Shown: piece by piece, positions 20,726-29,002 of the stretch
How the letters are laid out: every line of letters begins with the position of its first letter
Numbering within the stretch: position 1 is the stretch's first letter
NCBI GenBank assembly: GCA_031549885.1
Contig: JAVBPD010000108.1
Span: forward strand, 1 to 42,375
Origin: WQUF01 sp031549885
GTDB lineage: Bacteria; Bacillota; Clostridia; Clostridiales; Clostridiaceae
DNA: 42,375 nt
Reading direction: 5' to 3'
Position numbers and translations under genes: made by a program
The notes under the pieces: generated by a model
What the model was told of the DNA's origin: nothing
Database searches by the model: none
Seen by the model: the letters and a program-made list of their open reading frames with translations, nothing else

Positions 20726-21817
20726 TTAAGGACATTTTGAACATTTATTACTTAATGGACACTGATTTAAAGTTCCACTATTCACAGCTTTACCTCTAAT
20801 ATATTGGCAATTTCTATTAGTATGATAAACTTTGCTACTACCAAGCCAGTACACAATAGGATCATTTACGTTTGAAGCTGGAATTGGAGCTTGGGTAGTC
20901 TGTTGTTCTTTTATTTGAGTTGTATTTTGTTGAACAGGTTTTGCAGTTGTATTAGTTGTTTTGTTTGTAGTGTTTATTTGTTGCACAGTTGTATTTTTAG
21001 CTTCTGCAACATTATTGCTAATAATTCCTGCACATGTTGGGCATTGTTCGTTTTTAGGACAACTACTCAATGATCCACTTAATATATTTTTACTTCTAGA
21101 TAATGTCGGACATTCTTTTGTTGTATGATATTGATTTCCATTTGAAGTCCAGAATACAATTTTATCATTTACAACTTGAGTAGTATTAGTAGTTTTATTT
21201 GTTGTATTCTGCTTTTTAACAGTTGTATTTTCTGTTTTTGTTGTTGTGTTTTGAGTCTTTGAAGTTGTGTTTATTTGTTTCTTAGTAGTGTTTATAGACT
21301 TATTTGTGGTATTAGTGTTTACACTTGTTGTGTTTATAGATTTATTTGTAGTATTACTAGTATTTATAGGCTTATTTGTAGTGTTACTAGTGTTACTAGT
21401 ATTTATAGGCTTATTTGTAGTATTTATAGACTTCAAAGTTGTATTCTCATCTGCAAATATACTTTCAGTTGTATTTACTTGTTTGATACTCTTAGAAGCA
21501 ACTTTAATAGTAGAGTTTTTTGGTTGTGTAACATTAATTATTTGCTGCTGTGTAGTATTATTATTATTTGCTTGCAGACTACTACTTGTATCTGTATTAG
21601 ATGTTAATATCGAAACAAATAGCATAACAATAATACTAACCCATGTCCACCATTTTTTATATATTATTGGTTTTTTTTAAATCATATAAATGATTGAGGC
21701 AATTATCGCAGCAATTATAACAAAAGAAACAACAGAACCTGAGACCACATATACAAAAAAGAAAAGTGCCAATACTGCTACAAAAATCCATAAGAAAATT
21801 TTAATAACTTTATTCAT
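20726..21817 (-). pseudogene. Membrane-anchored Asn-Thr repeat protein with two Cys/His modules, split by a TAA
   Basis: One 364-codon frame interrupted by a TAA at 21677-21679. The first 46 residues (ATG at 21817, GGGGTGG before it) form two membrane helices. After the stop the frame continues KKPIIYKKWWTWVSIIVMLF, a third helix with a motif normally inside such proteins. Then come about 120 residues of Asn-Thr-Thr repeats (NTTNKSINTT). Two copies of a module follow, YHTTKECPTLSRSK...CPTC and YHTNRNCQYIRGK...CSKC. The two-pass segment alone, or the part from an internal ATG at 21625, could still be made. It probably faces outside the cell. Confidence 0.6.
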
Positions 21818-22186
21818 AATTCCACCCCTAATATTGTAAAATAAAAATATTATACAATATTAGCGTTAATTTATCATCAATTTATAACAAAAAATATAAT
21901 TTTATATATATTTATCAAATTAATACAATTTACAAAAGTGAAATTAGCCCATAAACATTTTTGTTTATGGCTTATATAATCCTTTTTAATATATCTATTA
22001 TATCTATGTTCTGAATTCTTCATAATTAAATTTTGAATTTTTCGCAATAATAAATATTAATATTATTTAGCCATAATTTTTTATATTTAATTTTCAATGA
22101 ACAAAAAATACCAATGCCAAAAAAACAATAATTTTTTCGGCACTGGTATTACACGCTAGCTCTTAATTATTCATGAATAGTAAATA
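21818..22186. other. Intergenic stretch with a hairpin
   Basis: No gene visible. CATAAACA-TTTT-TGTTTATG flanked by AGC/GCT forms a hairpin at 21946-21973. It may be a promoter-distal terminator or regulatory structure; orientation is unclear. The terminator at 22107-22150 closes the right side. Confidence 0.4.
22095..22150 (-). terminator. Terminator of the small minus-strand gene at 22187
   Basis: AATACCAATGCC (22107-22118) pairs with GGCACTGGTATT (22139-22150) around a 20-base loop. On the minus strand TTTTGTTC follows. It lies directly downstream of the 22187-22390 gene. Confidence 0.65.
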
Positions 22187-22390
22187 TTAATTGATCCAAT
22201 TTGGTTTCAGTTTTAAAATTTCTGAATTAATATAATTTGAATTACTCAATAACATTTTGTATTCTTCTTCGGATAAACCCGCTGTATCGTCATATGTTTT
22301 TGTAGCTTTGCATATCATGTTATGTATGATTTCATTAGCTTTTACTAAGTTTCTTTTGTCTCTAACAGATATGTAAATTCTATAATTCAT
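22187..22390 (-). CDS. Small prophage protein, unknown
   Basis: 67 residues starting MNYRIYISVRDKRNLVKANE, with YDDTAGLSEEEYKMLLSNSN. AAGGAGAG precedes the ATG. It stands alone between terminators next to the integrase, the location of excisionase or recombination directionality genes in many elements. No family similarity is seen, so that role is only positional speculation. Confidence 0.6.
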   Translation of the reverse strand: MNYRIYISVRDKRNLVKANEIIHNMICKATKTYDDTAGLSEEEYKMLLSNSNYINSEILKLKPNWIN

Positions 22391-22840
22391 ATAAACTCTC
22401 CTTCTATATAAGCATTCTTAATCTTCAATGATATTCTTTTTAAAATATTTAACGATATTCTTGTATTTAAAATTACTCTAAAAAATCACCTAATGATATT
22501 TTTAGATAAATATTGCTTTAGCTCTAACTCTAACACTAGCACAAAAAGGCATTGGTATTGGTATTGGCTTCTGCACTATTAAAAATATAAGTACTTACAT
22601 TAATATTTAGATCTAAATATAAAAAAAATATTAGCATAATTTTGAATTATAGTAAACAAATTTTGGAAATATTGTTAAATTATTTTTATTTCTTAATATT
22701 AACAATCGTTAGTTGTTTATTTTGTAAAAAAAAGTATTTATTATAATAATTTGTACAATTTGTATATTGTAGAAGTTAATATTAACTATTATTATAGATA
22801 TAGATATATATTTAGTTTTATGTTTTTGGGGGAGTACATT
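22391..22840. other. Non-coding region upstream of the serine integrase
   Basis: 450 bases with no credible ORF. GGCATTGGTATT at 22547-22558, followed by another TGGTATTGGC, copies an arm of the terminator at 22107-22150. The integrase promoter is presumably in the last 100 bases, where TTGTAC and TATATTG occur; this is a weak guess. The phage half of the attachment site may also lie near here in the free form. Confidence 0.4.
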
Positions 22841-24436
22841 ATGGATGATACTTTAAATGTAGCTATTTATTCTAGAAAAAGTCGATTCACAGGCAAAGGG
22901 GACAGCATCGAAAATCAAGTAGAATTGTGTAAACAATATATTTATAGAAATTATGCAAGCAAAAAAACAAATATAATGATCTATGAAGATGAAGGTTTTT
23001 CTGGTAAAAATACTGCAAGACCTCAATTTCAAAATTTAATGAAAGATATTAAAAGCAAAAAAGTAGATATACTAATTTGTTACAAACTAGATCGTATTAG
23101 TAGAAGTGTTTCTGACTTCTCAACTACTTATGAAATATTAGAAAAGCAAAATGTTTCATTTATAAGTATATCTGAAAATTTTGATACCTCTACACCAATT
23201 GGCAAATCTATGTTGTACATATCATCAGTATTTTCACAATTAGAGCGAGAAACTATTGCAGAACGTGTTAGAGATAATATGTATGAGCTTGCTAAGTCGG
23301 GACAATGGCTTGGGGGTAGACCTCCGATTGGTTTTGATAGTATAAGAAAAACATATGTTGATGAAAACGGAAGACAAAGAAGATATAGTATGCTTACAGG
23401 AAATAAACAAGAACAAGAATTTGTAATGAAAATTATCAATAAATATCTTGAATTGAGAAGTTTAAGGCAATTACAAAAATACTCTATGCAGAACGAATGG
23501 AAAGGAAAACAAGGTGGCTTACTGGAAACAAGCACCTTAAGCGATATATTACGTTCTGTTTACGGTGTTGAAGCAAATACAGAAGTATATGAATATTTAA
23601 GTAAAAATGGGTATAAAGTTTTTAAAATCCCTGATGAAACACACGGATTATTATTATATTCACAAGATTCCGAAAAAATTATTTCTGTAGGAAAACATGA
23701 AGGTTTTATAGACCCAAATCTTTGGCTAGAAGTTCAAAGATTATTAGATTTCAATATTTCAAAAGCACCAAATTTAGAAAAAACTCATAGAGCATTGTTA
23801 ACAGGTGTTTTAAAATGCAAATGTAACTATGGAATGCGTGTTGCACATGGAGGTGGTGAAAACAAAAATAATTTTTATTATATTTGTGCATTAAAAATTG
23901 CATCAAGTGGATCAAGATGCAAATGTAAAAATCTTAATGGTCCAAAGACTGAAAAAATAATAATTGACAGAATTAAAAGTTTGAATAAAGAAACCATTTT
24001 AGAAGAACTAAAAAATTATGAACATGAGATAAAACAGAATATTGAAAATAATAATAAAAGAATCACTGAATTGAAAAAAAATATTTCATCTAAAGAAAAT
24101 GCGCTAAATAAACTAATATCCAGATTATCTTTAGTTGATGATAGTCTTATAGATGATGTCATTACACAAATGAATATAATAAAAATAGATACTAAAGATT
24201 TAAAACAAGAATTATTAGAATTAGAAGAATTACAAAATGAAAATTCAACAATTGAGTTAAATAGAGAAGTTTTAACTCAAAGCATTAAAAATTTTAATAA
24301 CCTTATAGACAGCGATGATATAACAATTGATTTAAGAAGAACATTAATAAAGCAAATAATCAAAAGAATCACATGGGATTACGAAAATGAAATACTTAAA
24401 ATAGATTACTTTTTCGAAGATAAAAAAAAACTCTAG
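22841..24436 (+). CDS. int: Large serine recombinase (phage integrase)
   Basis: 531 residues from the ATG at 22841 (MDDTLNVAIYSRKSRFTGKG), which follows GGGGGAG; the frame is open earlier but without coding character. The resolvase domain covers 6-150, with the probable nucleophile Ser14 in YSRKS, then DEGFSGKNTARPQF, YKLDRISRS and FSQLERETIAERVRDNM. The recombinase domain follows. A zinc ribbon (LLTGVLKCKCNYGMRV...YYIC...CKCKN) lies near 325-370, then a long coiled coil typical of this class. It is the last phage gene, and host coding sequence resumes within about 40 bases. Confidence 0.95.
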   Translation: MDDTLNVAIYSRKSRFTGKGDSIENQVELCKQYIYRNYASKKTNIMIYEDEGFSGKNTARPQFQNLMKDIKSKKVDILICYKLDRISRSVSDFSTTYEILEKQNVSFISISENFDTSTPIGKSMLYISSVFSQLERETIAERVRDNMYELAKSGQWLGGRPPIGFDSIRKTYVDENGRQRRYSMLTGNKQEQEFVMKIINKYLELRSLRQLQKYSMQNEWKGKQGGLLETSTLSDILRSVYGVEANTEVYEYLSKNGYKVFKIPDETHGLLLYSQDSEKIISVGKHEGFIDPNLWLEVQRLLDFNISKAPNLEKTHRALLTGVLKCKCNYGMRVAHGGGENKNNFYYICALKIASSGSRCKCKNLNGPKTEKIIIDRIKSLNKETILEELKNYEHEIKQNIENNNKRITELKKNISSKENALNKLISRLSLVDDSLIDDVITQMNIIKIDTKDLKQELLELEELQNENSTIELNREVLTQSIKNFNNLIDSDDITIDLRRTLIKQIIKRITWDYENEILKIDYFFEDKKKL

Positions 24437-24485
24437 ATAAATTTCAATCTAAAATGTTGCAGTTTGTTAGGGATGGGAGAATGTA
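24437..24485. other. Predicted prophage-chromosome junction (attR)
   Basis: Between the integrase stop (24436) and the first host-like codons (about 24470-24485, GGA GAA TGT ATG ATC) the sequence changes from phage to the interior of an FAD-protein gene. Serine integrases leave such junctions next to their own gene. The exact crossover dinucleotide cannot be fixed without the left junction, which is outside the window. Confidence 0.55.
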
Positions 24486-24757
24486 TGATCTCTGGAGTTC
24501 TTGCATCATACAATGCTGTAAGGTTTTTAGCTAATAAGGAACTTTTTAAAATTCCAAATAACTCATTATTGGGAGATTTTATTTCCTATTCAAACAATAT
24601 AGATAATTTTGCAAATAGCAGAATTAAAAGATACACATTTTCAGGAGCTGAATATTTCAAAAGGATGAAGGAATTAGGTTTATATTCAAGGAATAATGAT
24701 GAAATTGGATTAAGAATTGAAAAATTAGGATTAAAAGATATCTTTAATAAAATATAA
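24464..24757 (+). pseudogene. 3' remnant of a TrmFO/GidA-like FAD protein gene interrupted by the prophage
   Basis: 97 codons open with no proper start or ribosome site. From ECMISGVLASYNAVRFLANK onward it resembles the C-terminal FAD-contact region of TrmFO-like proteins, then IPNNSLLGDFISYS and KRYTFSGAEYFKRMKELGLY to the end. The normal protein is about four times longer; the rest should lie beyond the left end of the prophage. The terminator at 24779-24819 belongs to this gene. The exact family is moderately sure. Confidence 0.65.
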
Positions 24758-24778
24758 AATTTTGAATTGTTTTAATTA

Positions 24779-24819
24779 TAGCGCTTAAACTTATAATGAG
24801 GAAATAAGTTTAAGCGCTA
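24779..24819 (+). terminator. Strong hairpin after the interrupted FAD gene
   Basis: A perfect 16-bp stem, TAGCGCTTAAACTTAT with ATAAGTTTAAGCGCTA, and a nine-base loop. The following T run is weak (TTAATATGAGTTTT). Confidence 0.7.
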
Positions 24820-24931
24820 TTAATATGAGTTTTGTTATAATCATATAAAACAGTTTGCAAGAAAAAAATTTGCCATGACAATAAATTTGTTATATATTAA
24901 TTGTATTACAAATGTAGGAGGCACAAAAATT

Positions 24932-26062
24932 ATGTCTATACTCACTATGACTCCAGGCCCAACTTACATACATGAAGATGTAAGATATGCCATGGCAAAA
25001 GATTTATTAAACCCAGATATTGATGAAGATTTTTACGATTTTTATTTTAACACAACAAGAAAACTATCTAAAATATTTAATACTGTAAATGAAATATTAA
25101 TACTATGTGGTGAAGGCATTTTAGGTCTTGAAGCCGCTTGTGCTTCGCTTATTGAAAAAGGCGATAGAATTCTTTGCTTAGACAATGGCATATTTGGAAA
25201 TGGATTTAAAGATTTTATAGAAATGTATGGTGGAGAAGCTGTTTTATTCACCTGCGATTATAATAAAGCTATAGATGTAGAGGCTTTAAAGGATTTTTTA
25301 AAAAAAGATTCATCTTTTAAGTTTGCAACTATAGTCCACTGCGAAACTCCTTCTGGCATTACAAATGATATAAAAAAAATATGCCCTCTATTGAAAAAAT
25401 ATGGTATCTTAACTGTTGTAGATACTGTTTCTGCAACAGGTGGAGAAGAAATACAAGTTGATGAATATAATATAGATATTGCTTTATGCGCATCTCAAAA
25501 ATGCCTATCCGCTCCAATTGGCCTTACTTTCTTAAGCATAAGCGACGATGCATATAAAATAATTTTAAACAGAAAGACTCCTGTACCAAGTTTTTATTGC
25601 AATCTTGCTGCATTTCAAGGTTGGTATGATAAAAAATGGTTCCCTTACACAATGCCTATTAGCTTAATCTATGCATTAGATGAAGCTGTAAATAGGCTGC
25701 TTAAAGAAAAATCATATGTAGAAAGGCATAGGGTTATAGCAGAAGCGGTTAGATACTCAGTAGAATCCTGTGGATTATCTCTTTACTGTGAAAATGGTTT
25801 TTCAAACACTCTTACAGCAATTAATGTACCAGATGGTATCTCATTTAAAGAAATATATGATGAAATGTTAAAAAAACACAATGTTATGATTGCAGGTTCC
25901 TTTGGAATATATAAGGACAAATTAATTCGCATTGGACATATGGGTGAAAATTGTAGAAAAGATAAAGTATTTTCTTGCCTTTATGCACTAGATCAAGTGC
26001 TTAGAAATAGAAACATTTTAAATGAAAATAGACTTCATCTTAAATTTGCAGAAAAAATTTAA
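24932..26062 (+). CDS. Class V aminotransferase (alanine-glyoxylate/serine-pyruvate type)
   Basis: 376 residues from the ATG at 24932 (MSILTMTPGPTYIHEDVRYA) after AGGAGG. TPGPT at the N-terminus, GEGILGLEAAC near 60-70, VDTVSATGG near 163-171 and the probable PLP lysine K190 in CASQKCLSAP define the fold-type I class V family. It transfers amino groups between a small amino acid and a keto acid such as glyoxylate or pyruvate; the exact substrate is not readable. Stand-alone gene closed by a terminator shared with the convergent DUF1385 gene. Confidence 0.88.
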   Translation: MSILTMTPGPTYIHEDVRYAMAKDLLNPDIDEDFYDFYFNTTRKLSKIFNTVNEILILCGEGILGLEAACASLIEKGDRILCLDNGIFGNGFKDFIEMYGGEAVLFTCDYNKAIDVEALKDFLKKDSSFKFATIVHCETPSGITNDIKKICPLLKKYGILTVVDTVSATGGEEIQVDEYNIDIALCASQKCLSAPIGLTFLSISDDAYKIILNRKTPVPSFYCNLAAFQGWYDKKWFPYTMPISLIYALDEAVNRLLKEKSYVERHRVIAEAVRYSVESCGLSLYCENGFSNTLTAINVPDGISFKEIYDEMLKKHNVMIAGSFGIYKDKLIRIGHMGENCRKDKVFSCLYALDQVLRNRNILNENRLHLKFAEKI

Positions 26063-26100
26063 ATTAAAGGCGCAAAAGCTTTAAATTTTGCGCCTTTAAT
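26063..26100. terminator. Bidirectional terminator
   Basis: ATTAAAGGCGCAAAA pairs with TTTTGCGCCTTTAAT, exactly filling the space between the stops of two convergent genes. Confidence 0.85.
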
Positions 26101-26871
26101 TTATGCTATTTTATCTTTTCTCTCAGCTTCTAATAGCATTTTAAAAGCATCTATTGAAGCTTTTAATTGCTCATCAGTAGGTTCTTTGGTAAATAATTTT
26201 TCTTGACAATAATATCCAAATTTAAATAAAATGCTTAAAATCGGCAATTTTTCTCCATTTTTTAAATTAAAGATTTCATAAGCAAATGAAAATGAAATTA
26301 AAAATTTAATGCTATCGTATTTTAAAAACAATGAAAATGCAGCAAAAAAAATTATAAAAAAAACTGAAAGCTCAGTGCCACACCATCTAGATATTCTAGA
26401 AGCATTTTTAACATCTTCAAAGTTAAGATTTCTGTGTTTTTTATAAGCATTTATAACTTTGTGTTCAGCTCCATGAAACTGCAATGTGTTCTTTAACTTA
26501 AACAAAACCTTTTTAAATAAATATATGAGAGAATATAAAATCATAGGAACTAAAATAATTAAAATCCCATAGAATAATGTGTCATTATTTTCAAAGCTCT
26601 CCTCTTTTCCAAATATATTTATTATGTCTAAAATAAATATAGCTAAAAACATTATAGAATATGCTTTATTTTGCTCAAATTGAACTACAACACCTCTAAT
26701 AAAGGGTATTTTATATAAAAAACTTTTAAAAACCCCTATAGTCTTAACCTTTTTAGATATATTCTTCAAAACATGTACTTTATAGCTTAAATCCTTTTCC
26801 ATAGAAAAATGCACTGAATAATTATCACTTCCAAAAAACACACCATCATTTCTTGCGTTTCCGTTTATCAT
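26101..26871 (-). CDS. DUF1385 membrane protein
   Basis: 256 residues. The conserved FHGAEHKVINAYKKHRNL is near 145-162, followed by ISRWCGTELS. Hydrophobic segments at about 70-87, 98-118 and 172-200 suggest three or more membrane spans. The N-terminal RNDGVFFGSDNYSV and a PFIRGVVV segment also fit the family. DUF1385 proteins are widespread in Firmicutes, often near prmC/prfA; their function is unknown. GGGAGGT precedes the ATG. Confidence 0.85.
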   Translation of the reverse strand: MINGNARNDGVFFGSDNYSVHFSMEKDLSYKVHVLKNISKKVKTIGVFKSFLYKIPFIRGVVVQFEQNKAYSIMFLAIFILDIINIFGKEESFENNDTLFYGILIILVPMILYSLIYLFKKVLFKLKNTLQFHGAEHKVINAYKKHRNLNFEDVKNASRISRWCGTELSVFFIIFFAAFSLFLKYDSIKFLISFSFAYEIFNLKNGEKLPILSILFKFGYYCQEKLFTKEPTDEQLKASIDAFKMLLEAERKDKIA

Positions 26872-26903
26872 TTTATAATCAACCTCCCACTGTATTTTAA
26901 AAT

Positions 26904-27719
26904 TTACTCCCTGGTTAAATAGCTAATTACATCTATATTATTTACCATAAATTCACAAGGAAATTCATCATTTCTTAAAGATAAAATTGCAAAATATCCA
27001 CTTTCGCTAAAATCCTTATCAAAACGAGTATTTTCATATCCTAAGTTCTCCACCATCTTTTTATAAAAAATCTCATAGGATATAATATCTAAAGTGGAAA
27101 TATGAAAAATACCATTTAAACCATGGTTTATTATATGCAAAGTCCTAAGAGCAATAATTTCGTCAGTTATAGCATCAATATATAAATCAGGAAATACTTT
27201 TATAGGTCTTTTATAAAGCAAATCCTCTTTTAATTCATTCATTCTCCTTGAAGACATTCCCCACACTTGAGGTAATCTTAAAATACAAGCATCTTTCTTT
27301 AACTTGTTTAAAATAATTTCCTCACAATTTATTTTAAATTTTCCATAATCTGAACAGGAATTTACCCTATCTTCCTCATAATGAGGTTTGGATAAATCGC
27401 CATCAAAAACATTAGCAGTTGAGAAGTAGTAAAGCTTTCCACCTGTTTTTCTTAAAAAATTTGCAATTTTTTCATGAAAAACTAGCTGATCTTTAAAATC
27501 ACCTCGCAAACAGGATATAATAATTTCAGGGTTAATATTATTTAAACTTTTAAAAAAATCTTCTGCACTATCTACATTTAACTTAATGGCATTTTCTCCA
27601 TTTAAAATATCTTGTTTATTAAAAGTATAAAAAACTTTAAAATCAAAGTTTTTATTTAATTCACTTACAATAGCTCTTCCTACAAGCCCAGTTCCACCAA
27701 GAACGAGAATGTTTTTTAT
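26904..27719 (-). CDS. RmlD-like NAD(P)-dependent sugar-nucleotide reductase, apparent ATA start
   Basis: 271 residues if started at ATA 27719. The N-terminal Rossmann motif reads KNILVLGGTGLVGRAIVSEL. YYFSTANVFDGDLSKPHYEE with SDYGKFKINCEEIIL (Tyr-xxx-Lys) is the catalytic region of extended short-chain dehydrogenases, as in dTDP-4-dehydrorhamnose reductase. GGAGG at 27728-27732 precedes ATA by eight bases, and no ATG/GTG/TTG occurs before the glycine-rich motif. A start at the first ATG (27509) would lack the cofactor site. The substrate is unknown. Confidence 0.8.
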   Translation of the reverse strand: MKNILVLGGTGLVGRAIVSELNKNFDFKVFYTFNKQDILNGENAIKLNVDSAEDFFKSLNNINPEIIISCLRGDFKDQLVFHEKIANFLRKTGGKLYYFSTANVFDGDLSKPHYEEDRVNSCSDYGKFKINCEEIILNKLKKDACILRLPQVWGMSSRRMNELKEDLLYKRPIKVFPDLYIDAITDEIIALRTLHIINHGLNGIFHISTLDIISYEIFYKKMVENLGYENTRFDKDFSESGYFAILSLRNDEFPCEFMVNNIDVISYLTRE

Positions 27720-27743
27720 AAAAATCGCCTCCTATAAATAAGG

Positions 27744-27763
27744 GCAGTAAAAAATATTACTGC
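27744..27763. terminator. Small hairpin, weak terminator candidate
   Basis: GCAGTAA pairs with TTACTGC around six bases between two minus-strand genes. There is no clear T run, so it may only attenuate. Confidence 0.3.
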
Positions 27764-27776
27764 ACCATCTTTTAAA

Positions 27777-28871
27777 CTATAATGGAAAATCTTTTTTTTT
27801 CCTCTTTGCTGTCCTTTTTTCTTTATTATTTCCTCTTAAAACCTTAAAATTTGATTTTGTTCTTTTAAGGTAAGAAAGTTCATTAAGAGTATATCCCTTT
27901 TTTGTCCAAAATCTTGTATTTTTCATTATATCTAAAATAAATTTACCAAATTCATCTACTTGATTGTAATTTATTTTTATATCATATACTTCAAGAATAT
28001 CAAATATATTCTTGGTGTCATCTTCATTTCTTATGATGTAAAGTACTTCATCTACAAAGCCATTTACATTTGCTTCATCATCACATATGCTTTTTAAATA
28101 ATCTCTAAATGCTTGTATTTGAGGAATATTCTCATAATAACTTTCATTTTTATATTTTAAAAATTCATTTTTATCAGGAACATATCTAGGCATATTTCTA
28201 GTCTCATTTTCAAATTTTTCAAGTTCATCTGCTTCAACGCCTTCATATTCTTCACTTACAATATGAGTTGGTGTAATAAAATATCCCTTTCCAACAAAGA
28301 AATGTTTTATTAAACAACTAAACATATCATTCTCACTGGTTTTATCTTCATTTTGTTCATTATATATGTTTGTTAAACATTTAAATGAAATTATTTTATA
28401 AAAATTTGCAGATGCAATGGCATAATTTTCTATGTTTTTAAAATGATGTTTATATCTTTCAAACTCTTCTGTAACAATATTGTTATACATATTTCTAATT
28501 TCTTCAGGCACAACTAAAAATTGTTTATTTTTAAAGTGAAAAATTTGAACAATTCCAAAGAACTTCATATTATAAAAATCATCTGGGAAAGGATCATTAT
28601 ATTCAATATATTTGTCCTTAATCAATGTTTTTAAAAATTCCCACATATTTTCTTCCATTCCATAGAGAATATTTTTAAACTCATTTTCATTAGTACCGAC
28701 TTTATATGCTAATGGGATAAGCTCATTCTTTGACATTTTTTCCAGTCCAGAAATGTTACTAAACATGCACATTTTTTTTAGATCTGAAGCTTTCTTCAAA
28801 GGAAGTATTTCATTTAATGTAAAAACCGGTGCACAGTTTAAAACAAATTCTTTATCATAATCTTCAATCAT
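27777..28871 (-). CDS. Unknown protein with SAP/Rho-N-like start
   Basis: 364 residues. The N-terminal region LKKMCMFSNISGLEKMSKNE resembles the helix-turn-helix of SAP or Rho-N domains. The remainder is acidic and aromatic, without a recognised domain. The C-terminus is strongly basic (NNKEKRTAKRKKKDFPL), consistent with nucleic-acid binding. GAGGTGT precedes the ATG. It is not obviously linked to its neighbours. Confidence 0.7.
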   Translation of the reverse strand: MIEDYDKEFVLNCAPVFTLNEILPLKKASDLKKMCMFSNISGLEKMSKNELIPLAYKVGTNENEFKNILYGMEENMWEFLKTLIKDKYIEYNDPFPDDFYNMKFFGIVQIFHFKNKQFLVVPEEIRNMYNNIVTEEFERYKHHFKNIENYAIASANFYKIISFKCLTNIYNEQNEDKTSENDMFSCLIKHFFVGKGYFITPTHIVSEEYEGVEADELEKFENETRNMPRYVPDKNEFLKYKNESYYENIPQIQAFRDYLKSICDDEANVNGFVDEVLYIIRNEDDTKNIFDILEVYDIKINYNQVDEFGKFILDIMKNTRFWTKKGYTLNELSYLKRTKSNFKVLRGNNKEKRTAKRKKKDFPL

Positions 28872-28949
28872 ATAGACACCTCAAAAAAATCTAATATTTT
28901 AAGAACATTATAAATAATTATAAATGCAAAAAAAAGAATTTTTTACCAC

Positions 28950-28991
28950 AAACAATTTAAATTTTAAAGTCAAAAGGCGACTTAATTGTTT
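28950..28991 (-). terminator. Hairpin downstream of the hydrolase gene
   Basis: AAACAATT and AATTGTTT pair as the outer stem, and AAAGTC with GACTT as the inner. It lies just downstream of the hydrolase stop on the minus strand. Confidence 0.5.
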
Positions 28992-29002
28992 AAACGCATT
29001 TG

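Noticed and set aside
20891..21680. Several plus-strand ORFs opposite the Asn-Thr repeat protein
   Set aside because: They are open only because the repetitive minus-strand codons lack stops in antisense. No start signals, and unnatural Val/Leu/Ile strings.
20000..21700. TAA reassigned to an amino acid in the phage
   Set aside because: Many intact genes here (ssb, dnaB, the HTH genes) end at TAA at the expected length, so the two interrupted frames are better explained by mutation or local readthrough.
22530..22575. TTGGTATTGGTATTGGC repeats as an integrase binding array
   Set aside because: Only two to three short imperfect copies, best explained as a partial copy of the terminator arm at 22107-22150.
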